Below the pieces are notes generated by a model, which did no database searches, was not told the DNA's origin, and saw only the letters and a list, made by a program, of their open reading frames with translations. Both the position numbers and the translations under genes were made by a program. Below are positions 1 through 6,154 of a DNA stretch of 7,886 nt, piece after piece (the stretch's first letter is position 1; every line of letters begins with the position of its first letter). Source of the DNA: an uncultured Actinomycetes bacterium (GTDB lineage Bacteria > Actinomycetota > Actinomycetes > Nanopelagicales > Nanopelagicaceae); contig CAINSH010000020.1 of the NCBI GenBank assembly GCA_903852955.1, positions 1 through 7,886 of the forward strand, given 5' to 3'.

Positions 1-39
1 CGCCATGCGCTTACGTCGCTTTTTAATTACGGAACCCAT
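1..39 (-). CDS. Small ribosomal protein bS22 (AURKAIP1/COX24-domain), N-terminal fragment
   Basis: Reading leftward from the ATG at 39-37, the 13 visible codons give MGSVIKKRRKRMA, which I recognise as the conserved start of the very short, highly basic actinobacterial protein bS22, a component of the small ribosomal subunit described in mycobacteria. Known members are only about 30-35 residues, so roughly the first 40% is present and the rest lies beyond the left edge. An in-frame TGA two codons before the ATG fixes the start. A purine-rich GAGAG lies 8 bases upstream, so this gene, unlike several others here, may use a Shine-Dalgarno site. It lies 52 bases downstream of the secreted-protein gene on the same strand. 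From memory, mycobacteria also keep bS22 just beyond proC, which supports the call. Identification rests on few residues, but they are distinctive. Confidence 0.85.
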   Translation of the reverse strand, partial: MGSVIKKRRKRMA

Positions 40-47
40 ATGTCACG

Positions 48-52
48 CTCTC
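48..52 (-). promoter_or_regulatory. Possible ribosome binding site of bS22
   Basis: The minus strand reads GAGAG, 8 bases before the bS22 ATG, within a longer purine-rich run (GAAAGAAATGAGAG). Spacing and composition fit a weak Shine-Dalgarno site. No TANNNT box sits 6-8 bases before this ATG, so a leaderless start is not suggested. The bS22 promoter was not identified; the gene may be read through from the proC operon or from a promoter inside the preceding gene. Confidence 0.4.
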
Positions 53-91
53 ATTTCTTTCATCGTTATTGCTTAGGGCGTTAGGTTACCT

Positions 92-1258
92 CTAATTGAG
101 GGTAAAAATCGAAACGGTTTCTGCGCTTGCCGTGATGCAGAGCAGGCCCAAATCCTTAGAAAAACTGAGCCCTAAAACTTGGTTCTGCTCGACTGGAGCG
201 CTGTAGCCTGCGTTTATTGCACCTTTAGCGTCGAAACTGACCAGCAGGCTCTGCGCAATTTTTGGTGCCCAGTTTGAAAAGTTAGAGATAGCTGAAGTGG
301 ATTGAAAAAACGCATAAGAATTTCCTGAAACATAGGTTGATCCAGTTGAAGCGAATCGATATGTCCATGTTGGGATAAAAGCTGTCGAAAATTTCGTTAC
401 CGAACTTTCAATCTTGGCATTTGTAATAACTTCCCCACCTAGTAATAGCGTTGGAGATGCATTAGCCCAACTACGTAGGGCTTTGGTTGCAGAACTGCGT
501 ACAACATTTGTGATTTTTCCTAATTTACTTACCTTAACAATGATTCCATCTACTTTGCCCACTAATTTTTTGCCACCTAAGGTTTCAGAGCTAGATCCAA
601 CGGCGGTAATTGTTCCGTCACTATTTCTGATAACGGATTCAAAGTTTGTTGCTTCCGTGCCAACATAAATCGGTTTTGAAATTTGCCCTTTTAAATCGGT
701 ATTCACGATAAAACCTGAGCTTCCAACTGCGGTTAGGCCGGCTTTATCTGCAACTAATGCATTGATTAACACTGGGGTTTTCAATTGATATGAGAACTGT
801 GTCAGCGATTGTGTTACGGGATTGATAGACCATAGCGAAAAAGCATCTAGGTCTGCCGAGAAAATATCTGGTACAGGGTTTATCTGGTCGGGATTAAGTG
901 GCGATGCACTGGGTGTTGGTGTCGGCAGAGGGCGCAGTAAAGAAGTAGATCCGGCGATCCATACTGTTCCGGAATTATCAACGGCTGCAGCTGTTGCAAT
1001 GGATGCTGATGATGGGTCAAGGGCAATATTCCAGATTTGAGTGCCGGTGGAATCGATTGCTCTGGCAAAGGATTTATCGCCTTTGTTTCCAAAAATCACA
1101 ATGATTTTGCCAGAAGTTACTACGCCTGCAAACTCATCTGTGCTTCCGGCCGAAGTAAGTAGTTTGAGCGCTTTAACAGTTGGTTTTTTAGTTGCCGCAA
1201 ATGCTGAGGGAGAAACTAGAAGCGCGGAAATTATAAAAAAGGAAAAAAGACGTTTCAC
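92..1258 (-). CDS. Secreted beta-propeller-like protein of unknown function
   Basis: This 388-residue protein starts at GTG (1258-1256), 6 bases after an AGGA ribosome binding site. The start overlaps the proC stop as GTGA, so the two are probably cotranscribed and translationally coupled. Residues 1-21 form a typical Sec signal peptide: K2-R3, a hydrophobic core from L4 to V15, then SPSAFA with likely cleavage before A22. The mature part has loosely repeated beta-strand units ending in small/Gly-rich turns (for example around 88-104, 170-182 and 206-222), like SBBP or PQQ-type propeller blades. A Pro/Thr/Ser-rich insert lies at 110-121 (PLPTPTPSASP). There is no sortase signal, no C-terminal membrane helix, no lipobox and no catalytic motif I can name, and only one cysteine. 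It is probably an exported or surface protein, perhaps binding a ligand or partner, but the family and role are not recognised. Propeller fold is inference from repeat texture only. Confidence 0.7.
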   Translation of the reverse strand: MKRLFSFFIISALLVSPSAFAATKKPTVKALKLLTSAGSTDEFAGVVTSGKIIVIFGNKGDKSFARAIDSTGTQIWNIALDPSSASIATAAAVDNSGTVWIAGSTSLLRPLPTPTPSASPLNPDQINPVPDIFSADLDAFSLWSINPVTQSLTQFSYQLKTPVLINALVADKAGLTAVGSSGFIVNTDLKGQISKPIYVGTEATNFESVIRNSDGTITAVGSSSETLGGKKLVGKVDGIIVKVSKLGKITNVVRSSATKALRSWANASPTLLLGGEVITNAKIESSVTKFSTAFIPTWTYRFASTGSTYVSGNSYAFFQSTSAISNFSNWAPKIAQSLLVSFDAKGAINAGYSAPVEQNQVLGLSFSKDLGLLCITASAETVSIFTLN

Positions 1259-2049
1259 GCTAATTCCTGCGAGCGATCGCGCGCAGCTTTCATTGCTTTA
1301 GAAACCACGTTACCAATGTGATCATTTTCAAAAGATGCAAGCGCAGCAGCTGTTGTGCCGTTAGGGCTGGTTACGTTTTCGCGCAAAGTTGTAGCGCTTT
1401 TGCCAGATTGATCCAAAAGTTTGGCGGCGCCAACAATTGTTTGCACAGTAAGTGTTGTGGCATCTTGTTCAGATAGCCCAAGCTCTTTGGCACCTGCGAC
1501 CATAGCTTCAACAAATCTGAAGAAATACGCTGGCCCGGAACCACTTGTTGCAGTTACTGCATCTTGCAAATCTTCAGCTACTTGAATGACTTTGCCGGTT
1601 GCGGCAAGAAAGCCAGTTACAAAATCGGCCTGCTCTGCACTCACTCCGGCCCCAAGTGAAACAGCCGCCATTCCCGCACCAACAAGAGTGGGGGTGTTAG
1701 GCATTACGCGAACTACTGGGTTTTCGGTACCAAGTCCCTGTTCGATGAAACTAATTTTCTTTCCTGCAGCAAAAGTGATTACTACCGCTTGTTTATTGAT
1801 TGAGCTCTTAATTTCATCTAGAACCGAGGCCATATCTTGCGGCTTAACAACCAAAAGGATTGCATCTGCGGCGGCAACATTGGCAGCTAGCTCTTGGCTC
1901 ACAATTGAATAACGTGTAGTTAATTCATCGGCGCGATCTTTGCGCTTTTCAGAGATAACGATGGATTCTGGCGAAACACCATAAGAAATCAGCGCAGCAA
2001 TTAGCGCCTCTCCCATTACCCCGGCGCCAATAACTCCAACGTGCTTCAT
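1255..2049 (-). CDS. proC: Pyrroline-5-carboxylate reductase
   Basis: This cytoplasmic enzyme catalyses the last step of proline synthesis, NAD(P)H-dependent reduction of 1-pyrroline-5-carboxylate to L-proline. The 264-residue length is normal for the family. The N-terminal Rossmann fold shows VGVIGAGVMGEAL (residues 4-16) with GxGxxG. The strand-loop LLVVKPQ is at 65-71 and RVMPNTP, which lines the cofactor pocket, is at 114-120. The C-terminal helical dimerisation and active-site domain carries SGSGPAYFF (169-177) and the family signature region around LRENVTSPNGTTAAAL (222-237). No key motif is missing. The ATG at 2049 is preceded by a TAGGCT -10-like box only 6 bases away and by no Shine-Dalgarno site, suggesting a leaderless message. 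The gene is divergent from the cysteine-rich protein gene and overlaps the secreted-protein gene by 4 bases downstream. Confidence 0.97.
   Translation of the reverse strand: MKHVGVIGAGVMGEALIAALISYGVSPESIVISEKRKDRADELTTRYSIVSQELAANVAAADAILLVVKPQDMASVLDEIKSSINKQAVVITFAAGKKISFIEQGLGTENPVVRVMPNTPTLVGAGMAAVSLGAGVSAEQADFVTGFLAATGKVIQVAEDLQDAVTATSGSGPAYFFRFVEAMVAGAKELGLSEQDATTLTVQTIVGAAKLLDQSGKSATTLRENVTSPNGTTAAALASFENDHIGNVVSKAMKAARDRSQELA
1265..1268 (-). promoter_or_regulatory. Ribosome binding site of the secreted propeller-like gene
   Basis: The minus strand reads GCAGGA, with the AGGA core 6 bases before the GTG start at 1258. It lies within the last codons of proC. It supports the GTG start and an internal operon gene using standard initiation, in contrast to the leaderless-type starts at the heads of transcription units in this window. 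Confidence 0.65.
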
Positions 2050-2055
2050 GTAACA

Positions 2056-2061
2056 AGCCTA
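2056..2061 (-). promoter_or_regulatory. Putative -10 box of proC, leaderless type
   Basis: On the minus strand TAGGCT is followed by tgttac and then the proC ATG. A TANNNT hexamer ending 6 bases before the ATG would put the transcription start on or next to the A of the start codon. No convincing TTGACA-like -35 element was seen. It forms one arm of an inverted repeat with the divergent -10 box at 2074-2079. Confidence 0.6.
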
Positions 2062-2073
2062 CCTTTATGCCTG

Positions 2074-2079
2074 TAGGCT
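2074..2079 (+). promoter_or_regulatory. Putative -10 box of the cysteine-rich protein gene
   Basis: TAGGCT is followed by ctgcgact and then the ATG at 2088, a gap of 8 bases, consistent with a leaderless or nearly leaderless message. It is identical to the boxes in front of proC and radA. It lies downstream of the alternative ATG at 2067 and so argues for the start at 2088. No -35 element is obvious. Confidence 0.55.
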
Positions 2080-2087
2080 CTGCGACT

Positions 2088-2900
2088 ATGTCTGAAATAA
2101 AACCTGGATTTGCGCGTGATTGGGTTGAATTTACTGACCCCAATGATGATGAAGAAATCTTTAAGTGCGACCTCACTTGGTTGACCTCATTTTGGACCTG
2201 TATTTATGGCGATGGTTGCCAAGGAGTATTTAAGTCACAACCAAACTCTGGTTGCTGTACCGAAGGTGCCATGTACACCGATGAAGATGATGAGAAGCGC
2301 ACAGATAAAGCTGCCGCTTACTTAACTCCTGATATGTGGCAGTTTTATTCAGAGGCACGTCCTAAGAAACCTGGCGGACCGTTACGAATTTCAGAAAAAG
2401 ATGAAGATGGTGATCGTAAAACTCGTCGCGTCGAAGATGGTTGTATCTTCCTTAATCGTAAAGGTTATGAAGCCGAAGGTTTCACTGGAGAATTTGGTTG
2501 CGTACTTCATCACTTAGCAATCAAAGAAGGCAAACACTTTGTAGATACAAAGCCCGATGTTTGCTGGCAGTTACCTTTACGTCGTAGTTTTGAAACTCGT
2601 GAAGTCGGCGAGCGCGAATATTCGATTACAGTCATCGGAGAATACGAACGCCTTGCATGGGGCGATGGTGGCGATGATTTTGATTGGTATTGCACAAGCA
2701 ATCCAGTGGCACACGTCGGCAGCGAACCTGTTTACATCTCTAATAAGTACGAGCTCCAAAAACTTATGGGAGAAGCGGCCTATGCCGAACTTGCACGCTT
2801 ATGCGATCAGCGCGTAGCTGGAATTAAGGATGCACAGAGCCGATCACTGCCCCTGTTTGTCATCCAACACCCAGCAACACTTGCCGCCCAGAAGAATTAG
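2088..2900 (+). CDS. Conserved-looking cysteine-rich protein, possible metal-binding (YkgJ-like) protein
   Basis: From the ATG at 2088 this is a 270-residue soluble, acidic protein with no signal peptide or membrane segment. An earlier in-frame ATG at 2067 would add seven residues, but the -10-like TAGGCT box lies between the two, so 2088 is preferred. It has ten cysteines: C27, C38, C44, C56-C57, C119, C138, C159, C202 and C239. The N-terminal cluster runs C-x10-C-x5-C-x11-CC. A central segment reads CIFLN (119-123), then GCVLHH (137-142), then KPDVCWQLPLR (155-165). This resembles the CxFL...GCxLH...RPxxCxxxP layout of YkgJ/UPF0153-type proteins annotated as putative zinc- or iron-chelating, so a metal or Fe-S site is plausible but unproven. 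A very acidic, charged stretch is at 64-73 and a lysine/arginine/aspartate-rich one at 103-117. It lies 26 bases upstream of radA in the same direction. I do not know its function. Confidence 0.8.
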   Translation: MSEIKPGFARDWVEFTDPNDDEEIFKCDLTWLTSFWTCIYGDGCQGVFKSQPNSGCCTEGAMYTDEDDEKRTDKAAAYLTPDMWQFYSEARPKKPGGPLRISEKDEDGDRKTRRVEDGCIFLNRKGYEAEGFTGEFGCVLHHLAIKEGKHFVDTKPDVCWQLPLRRSFETREVGEREYSITVIGEYERLAWGDGGDDFDWYCTSNPVAHVGSEPVYISNKYELQKLMGEAAYAELARLCDQRVAGIKDAQSRSLPLFVIQHPATLAAQKN

Positions 2901-2914
2901 TCAGTAGTTCGTTC

Positions 2915-2920
2915 TAGGCT
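2915..2920 (+). promoter_or_regulatory. Putative -10 box of radA, leaderless type
   Basis: TAGGCT is followed by ctaccc and the radA ATG at 2927, a 6-base gap, inside the 26-base space after the upstream stop codon. No Shine-Dalgarno site is present. This suggests radA heads its own transcription unit (radA-mutY-acetyltransferase), although read-through from the upstream gene is also possible. Confidence 0.6.
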
Positions 2921-2926
2921 CTACCC

Positions 2927-4294
2927 ATGGCCAAGGTTGAAAAAGATCCATTCCGCTGCAGTGAATGCGGTTGGACATCGCAAAAATGGGTTGGCCGATG
3001 CGGTGAATGCCAAACATGGGGAACCGTAGAAGAACTTGCCGCACCTAAGAAACTCTCACTTGTTGCCGGAAATGTCACCAGCAAAGCAACTCCCATCGGC
3101 GATGTTGATTTATCTGCAGCGCATGCACGACCTACTGGAGTTTCTGAACTAGATCGCGTACTCGGTGGCGGATTAGTTCCAGGAGCTGCAATCTTGTTGG
3201 CCGGTGAACCAGGCGTTGGTAAATCCACATTATTGCTTTCAGTTGCAGCGCAAACTGCAGCTAAAGGGATCTCTGCGCTCTATGTAAGCGGTGAAGAATC
3301 TGCCTCACAAGTTCGTTTACGTGCTGAACGAATTAAAGCGATTGATCCACAGCTTTACCTTGCATCCGAAACCGATCTTGGCGCAGTGATTGCCCATATC
3401 GATGCAGTTAAACCACAGTTACTAATTATTGACTCAGTACAAACTATTGGCAGCAGCACCGCCGATGGTTCACCTGGCGGAGTAACTCAGGTGCGCGAAG
3501 TTGCCGGCGCACTCATTCGAATTTGTAAAGACCGCGATATCACGTTGCTGTTAGTTGGACACGTGACTAAAGATGGATCTATTGCCGGCCCACGCTTGCT
3601 CGAACATATAGTTGATGTAGTGCTGCAGTTCGAAGGTGAACGCCACTCACGTCTTCGTTTGATTCGTGCAATTAAAAATCGTTTCGGTGCATCAGATGAA
3701 GTTGGTTGTTTTGATTTAAGCGATTCCGGAATCGAATCTGTTTTAGATCCAACTGGATTATTTACTTCCCGTCACGCCGAACCAGTTCCTGGAACTTGCG
3801 TAACTGTCACCCTTGAAGGCCGTCGGCCACTTCTTGCCGAAATCCAAGCACTTGTAAGTCAAGGTCGCGAAAACGATTTTGGAAACGCACGTCGTGTGGT
3901 TTCTGGTCTTGATTCTGCCCGTACTTCAATGACTTTAGCGGTGCTCGAACTTCGCGCAGGCATCCGAGTTGGTGGTCGCGATGTTTATGCAGCCACTGTT
4001 GGCGGCATGAAGATGTCAGAACCTGCCGCAGATTTAGCTCTTGCTTTAGCAGTTGCATCGGCCGCTAAAGGTCTAGCGCTTCCATCTGATTTAGTTGCAA
4101 TCGGTGAAGTTGGTTTAGCTGGTGAAATCCGCAAAGTCAGTGGTGTAGATCGCCGCTTACAAGAGGCTTTCCGCTTAGGTTTTAAACGGGCGTTAGTTCC
4201 AACTGGATCTGAAACAAAGATTGCTGGCATGGAGATCGTTGAAGTTTCACGACTTGATCAAGCTCTCAAACGGGTAAAAATAACTGGCGAATGA
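2927..4294 (+). CDS. radA: DNA repair protein RadA (Sms)
   Basis: RadA is a cytoplasmic RecA-like ATPase and hexameric DNA helicase that helps process branched recombination intermediates during repair. All expected parts are visible in 455 residues, the usual length. There is an N-terminal C4 zinc finger with C11, C14, C25 and C28 (CxxC-x10-CxxC). The Walker A motif GEPGVGKST is at 93-101, the Walker B strand LLIIDS at 165-170 and the RadA-specific KNRFG motif at 250-254. A Lon-protease-like C-terminal domain follows from about 285 to the end, lacking evidence of protease activity as is normal for RadA. The ATG at 2927 is backed by the -10 box 6 bases upstream and by zinc-finger position. 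The stop overlaps the mutY start as ATGA. In many actinobacteria disA lies next to radA; it is not present here. Confidence 0.97.
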   Translation: MAKVEKDPFRCSECGWTSQKWVGRCGECQTWGTVEELAAPKKLSLVAGNVTSKATPIGDVDLSAAHARPTGVSELDRVLGGGLVPGAAILLAGEPGVGKSTLLLSVAAQTAAKGISALYVSGEESASQVRLRAERIKAIDPQLYLASETDLGAVIAHIDAVKPQLLIIDSVQTIGSSTADGSPGGVTQVREVAGALIRICKDRDITLLLVGHVTKDGSIAGPRLLEHIVDVVLQFEGERHSRLRLIRAIKNRFGASDEVGCFDLSDSGIESVLDPTGLFTSRHAEPVPGTCVTVTLEGRRPLLAEIQALVSQGRENDFGNARRVVSGLDSARTSMTLAVLELRAGIRVGGRDVYAATVGGMKMSEPAADLALALAVASAAKGLALPSDLVAIGEVGLAGEIRKVSGVDRRLQEAFRLGFKRALVPTGSETKIAGMEIVEVSRLDQALKRVKITGE

Positions 4295-5142
4295 ACCCGC
4301 TCGAAAAACCAATAGTTAACTGGTTTAAGAAAAATAAACGCGATCTTCCTTGGCGCAACACAACGCCATGGGGTGTCATGGTTAGCGAGTACATGTTGCA
4401 ACAAACCCCCGTTAATAGAGTTTTACCTAAATGGCACGAATGGATGAAGCGTTGGCCAACTCCTAAAGATTTAGCGAAAGCAACACCGGCCGAAGTTATT
4501 ACTGCTTGGGGCCGTCTTGGATATCCACGACGTGCACTTCGCCTGCATGCCGCGGCCCAAATTATTGCCGAAGATTTCAATAATCAAGTGCCCACCGAAA
4601 CTCATATTCTGCAAACACTTCCCGGAATCGGTGAATACACCGCAGCTGCCATAACGGCTTTCGCTTTTGAACAACAATCCTTAGTCATGGATGTAAATAT
4701 TCGGCGGTTGTTAACACGCATCATTGATGGAAACGAACATCCCAAACCGGCACCCACCGTCAAAGAAAAAGCGTCGCGCCTTGCACTTCAGCCAACTAAG
4801 AACGCACACATCTGGGCCGCAGCAACAATGGAGCTCGGCGCACTTGTTTGTACTTCAAAGAATCCAATCTGCGAAAAATGCCCAGTTATTAGCCAATGTA
4901 ACTGGCGCAAAAATGGTTATCCAAAAACTGATTTAGTACGAAAATCACAGGATTGGCACGGCACCGATAGAAAATGTCGCGGAACAATCGTTCAAGCCCT
5001 TCGTGAAAATCAATCGTTGACTGAAAATGCAATTATGAAACTCTGGCCCGATCAGTCACAGGTAGAAAAAGCCCTGAAAACTCTGCAAGCAGATTTACTC
5101 ATTGAAGCTATCCCCCGCAATCGTTATAGACTTCCACAATGA
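4291..5142 (+). CDS. mutY: A/G-specific adenine DNA glycosylase
   Basis: MutY removes adenine mispaired with 8-oxoguanine and so prevents G:C to T:A mutations after oxidative damage. The 283-residue protein shows the endonuclease III fold. The catalytic glutamate is E33 in VSEYMLQQTPV. The helix-hairpin-helix is LPGIGEYTAAA at 110-120, followed by the catalytic aspartate D134 in VMDVNIRRLL. The 4Fe-4S cluster ligands are C187, C194, C197 and C203 in the expected C-x6-C-x2-C-x5-C spacing. The C-terminal part is much shorter than in E. coli MutY (about 350 residues), with no recognisable NUDIX-like 8-oxoG recognition domain. Shortened MutYs occur in actinobacteria, so this is probably natural. 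Instead, residues 218-283 look like a small winged-helix-type tail (inference). The gene overlaps radA by 4 bases upstream and the acetyltransferase by 4 downstream, implying one operon with translational coupling. Confidence 0.95.
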   Translation: MNPLEKPIVNWFKKNKRDLPWRNTTPWGVMVSEYMLQQTPVNRVLPKWHEWMKRWPTPKDLAKATPAEVITAWGRLGYPRRALRLHAAAQIIAEDFNNQVPTETHILQTLPGIGEYTAAAITAFAFEQQSLVMDVNIRRLLTRIIDGNEHPKPAPTVKEKASRLALQPTKNAHIWAAATMELGALVCTSKNPICEKCPVISQCNWRKNGYPKTDLVRKSQDWHGTDRKCRGTIVQALRENQSLTENAIMKLWPDQSQVEKALKTLQADLLIEAIPRNRYRLPQ

Positions 5143-5612
5143 TCCGCGTAGCCGTTAAAGAAGATGCGCCACGTATTCTGCAGTTAATTAAAGATTTAGC
5201 TGAATATGAAAAAGCACCGCTTGAAGCGAAAGCAACCCTTGAGCAAATTGAAGAAACAATATTTGGCAACAATCCAACTGCTTTTTGCCATGTCTGCGAA
5301 GTTGAGGGCCAAGTTATTGGCATCGCTATTTGGTTTTTAAACTATTCAACATGGCTAGGCAAACCTGGCCTCTATCTTGAAGATCTCTACGTAGATCCAG
5401 CTTTTCGCGGCAAAGGTTACGGCCTAGCCTTCCTTAAGACCCTCGCCAAAATCTGTATCGACCGTGGTTATGAAAGGTTCCAATGGTGGGTTCTTGATTG
5501 GAACGAACCATCAATTGAATTCTATAAATCCATAGGCGCGGTAGCCATGGATGAATGGACGATTTTCCGAGTCAGTGGAGATGCTTTAAAGAAATTAGGG
5601 TCTGGCGCTTAA
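5139..5612 (+). CDS. GNAT N-acetyltransferase, SAT1/SAT2 (diamine or thialysine) type
   Basis: This 157-residue cytoplasmic protein is a single GNAT domain using acetyl-CoA. Motif A, which binds the pyrophosphate of CoA, is RGKGYG at 90-95, preceded by the typical strand GLYLEDLYVDPAF (77-89). The pattern LIKDLAEYEKAP (16-27), STWLGKPGLYLEDLYV (70-85), VLDWNEPSIEFYKSIGA (118-134) and MDEWTIFR (137-144) closely resembles spermidine/spermine and thialysine acetyltransferases (SAT family), with the conserved tyrosine Y129 as likely acid. The substrate may be a small amine such as a polyamine or lysine analogue, but bacterial members are poorly tied to substrates. It is the last gene of the radA-mutY unit, joined to mutY by an ATGA overlap, although no functional tie to DNA repair is known to me. 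Its 3' end overlaps the convergent SOUL gene by 18 bases. Confidence 0.88.
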   Translation: MIRVAVKEDAPRILQLIKDLAEYEKAPLEAKATLEQIEETIFGNNPTAFCHVCEVEGQVIGIAIWFLNYSTWLGKPGLYLEDLYVDPAFRGKGYGLAFLKTLAKICIDRGYERFQWWVLDWNEPSIEFYKSIGAVAMDEWTIFRVSGDALKKLGSGA

Positions 5613-6131
5613 ACTCACGGGAATTACAATTTCGTTGTACTGCAAAAAACTAGGTTTAAATGGCGGATCAAAGCGCGCAACTCTTGTTTCATCCGATAAT
5701 TCAATATTTTCTTTAGCTGCTACAGAGCGCAATTGAGCGGTTTTCTTTTCAATTAACTGCCTTGTTGCTTTGCCACGGAATGAAAGTGCAACGCATCTCT
5801 CTGAATCTAAATCGCGTAATACAACTCTTGAATCATTTGGCAATGGCATGTCAGCAAGAGTGCTTCCTGCGGGCATCACAAAGGAGACAAACCATTCATT
5901 TGCCGGAATTGCTTCGCTGCGTTGGGCAGTTATTACAGGGGCGGTCATGGCGATTTTTTCCGAAGTTTTATTGCCCTTAGAGATATAACTAAAAAGTGAG
6001 CCAAAAGCAGCGCTAGTCGCACTAGAGTAATTAGCAGCGATTTTAACTTCAGCAATTACGCAGGGCTTGTACTCACGCATTTCAAAACCTGCATAGGTTT
6101 TTATAGTCTCAAATTCTTGTCTCTTCGTCAT
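5595..6131 (-). CDS. SOUL/heme-binding protein (HEBP) family protein
   Basis: The 178-residue protein matches the SOUL/HBP family along its whole length. It begins with FETIKTYAGFEMREYKPCVIAEV (7-29), corresponding to the family's opening YEVRxY strand region. AFGSLFSYISKGN is at 42-54 and KIAMTAPV, the best conserved family motif, at 59-66. FVMP is at 84-87, and the end reads VARFDPPFKP (151-160) with QYNEIVIPV (164-172). Animal members bind heme or tetrapyrroles. Bacterial members are mostly uncharacterised, so heme binding is inherited from the family rather than shown here. There is no signal peptide, so it should act in the cytoplasm. The ATG at 6131 follows a TATTCT box by 6 bases, and the gap to the upstream oxidoreductase gene is only 23 bases. 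The 3' end overlaps the acetyltransferase gene tail-to-tail. Confidence 0.93.
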   Translation of the reverse strand: MTKRQEFETIKTYAGFEMREYKPCVIAEVKIAANYSSATSAAFGSLFSYISKGNKTSEKIAMTAPVITAQRSEAIPANEWFVSFVMPAGSTLADMPLPNDSRVVLRDLDSERCVALSFRGKATRQLIEKKTAQLRSVAAKENIELSDETRVARFDPPFKPSFLQYNEIVIPVSLSARP

Positions 6132-6137
6132 ATTTTG

Positions 6138-6143
6138 AGAATA
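6138..6143 (-). promoter_or_regulatory. Putative -10 box of the SOUL-family gene, leaderless type
   Basis: On the minus strand TATTCT is followed by caaaat and then the ATG at 6131. It is the closest match in the window to the TATAAT consensus and has the same 6-base gap as proC and radA. It sits in the 23-base space after the oxidoreductase stop codon, so the SOUL gene may have its own promoter even though it could also be read from upstream. No clear -35 element was found. Confidence 0.6.
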
Positions 6144-6154
6144 CCCCGAAACTA

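Larger units (their letters stand above)
2056..2079. repeat. 7-base inverted repeat made of two divergent -10 boxes
   Basis: AGCCTAC (2056-2062) and GTAGGCT (2073-2079) are perfect reverse complements separated by 10 bases. Each arm contains the TAGGCT -10-like box of one of the two divergent genes. The symmetry may simply follow from two identical, outward-facing promoter boxes, or may also serve as an operator for a dimeric regulator. Confidence 0.6.

Noticed and set aside
51..66. Six-codon upstream frame (MKEMRA) ending just before bS22
   Set aside because: It has no sign of regulatory function such as repeated codons or attenuator hairpins, and its stop merely shows that bS22 cannot start farther upstream.
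92..105. TTACCCTC/AGAGGTAA-like stem on the minus strand at the end of the secreted-protein gene
   Set aside because: It needs a bulged base, spans the stop codon, and no T-run follows; it does not look like an intrinsic terminator.
414..1040. Plus-strand open frames opposite the secreted-protein gene
   Set aside because: They are antisense to a gene with a signal peptide and ribosome binding site, show no recognisable domain, and have no promoter or binding site of their own.
2067..2087. Earlier in-frame ATG giving a seven-residue longer cysteine-rich protein
   Set aside because: The TAGGCT -10-like box at 2074-2079 would lie inside the coding region, no ribosome binding site precedes 2067, and the added residues MPVGSAT look non-native.
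2510..2817. Open frames in other readings within the cysteine-rich gene
   Set aside because: Short shadows of the 270-residue gene, with low-complexity or implausible composition and no start signals.
4930..5142. MutY truncation because the NUDIX-like C-terminal domain is missing
   Set aside because: The reading frame is intact and flanked by ATGA overlaps on both sides, and short MutYs are known in actinobacteria, so this is natural length rather than damage.
5625..5639. TACAA/TTGTA hairpin just after the acetyltransferase stop as a terminator
   Set aside because: The stem is only 5 base pairs and AT-rich, with no T-run after it, and the bases encode the conserved QYNEIV part of the SOUL protein.
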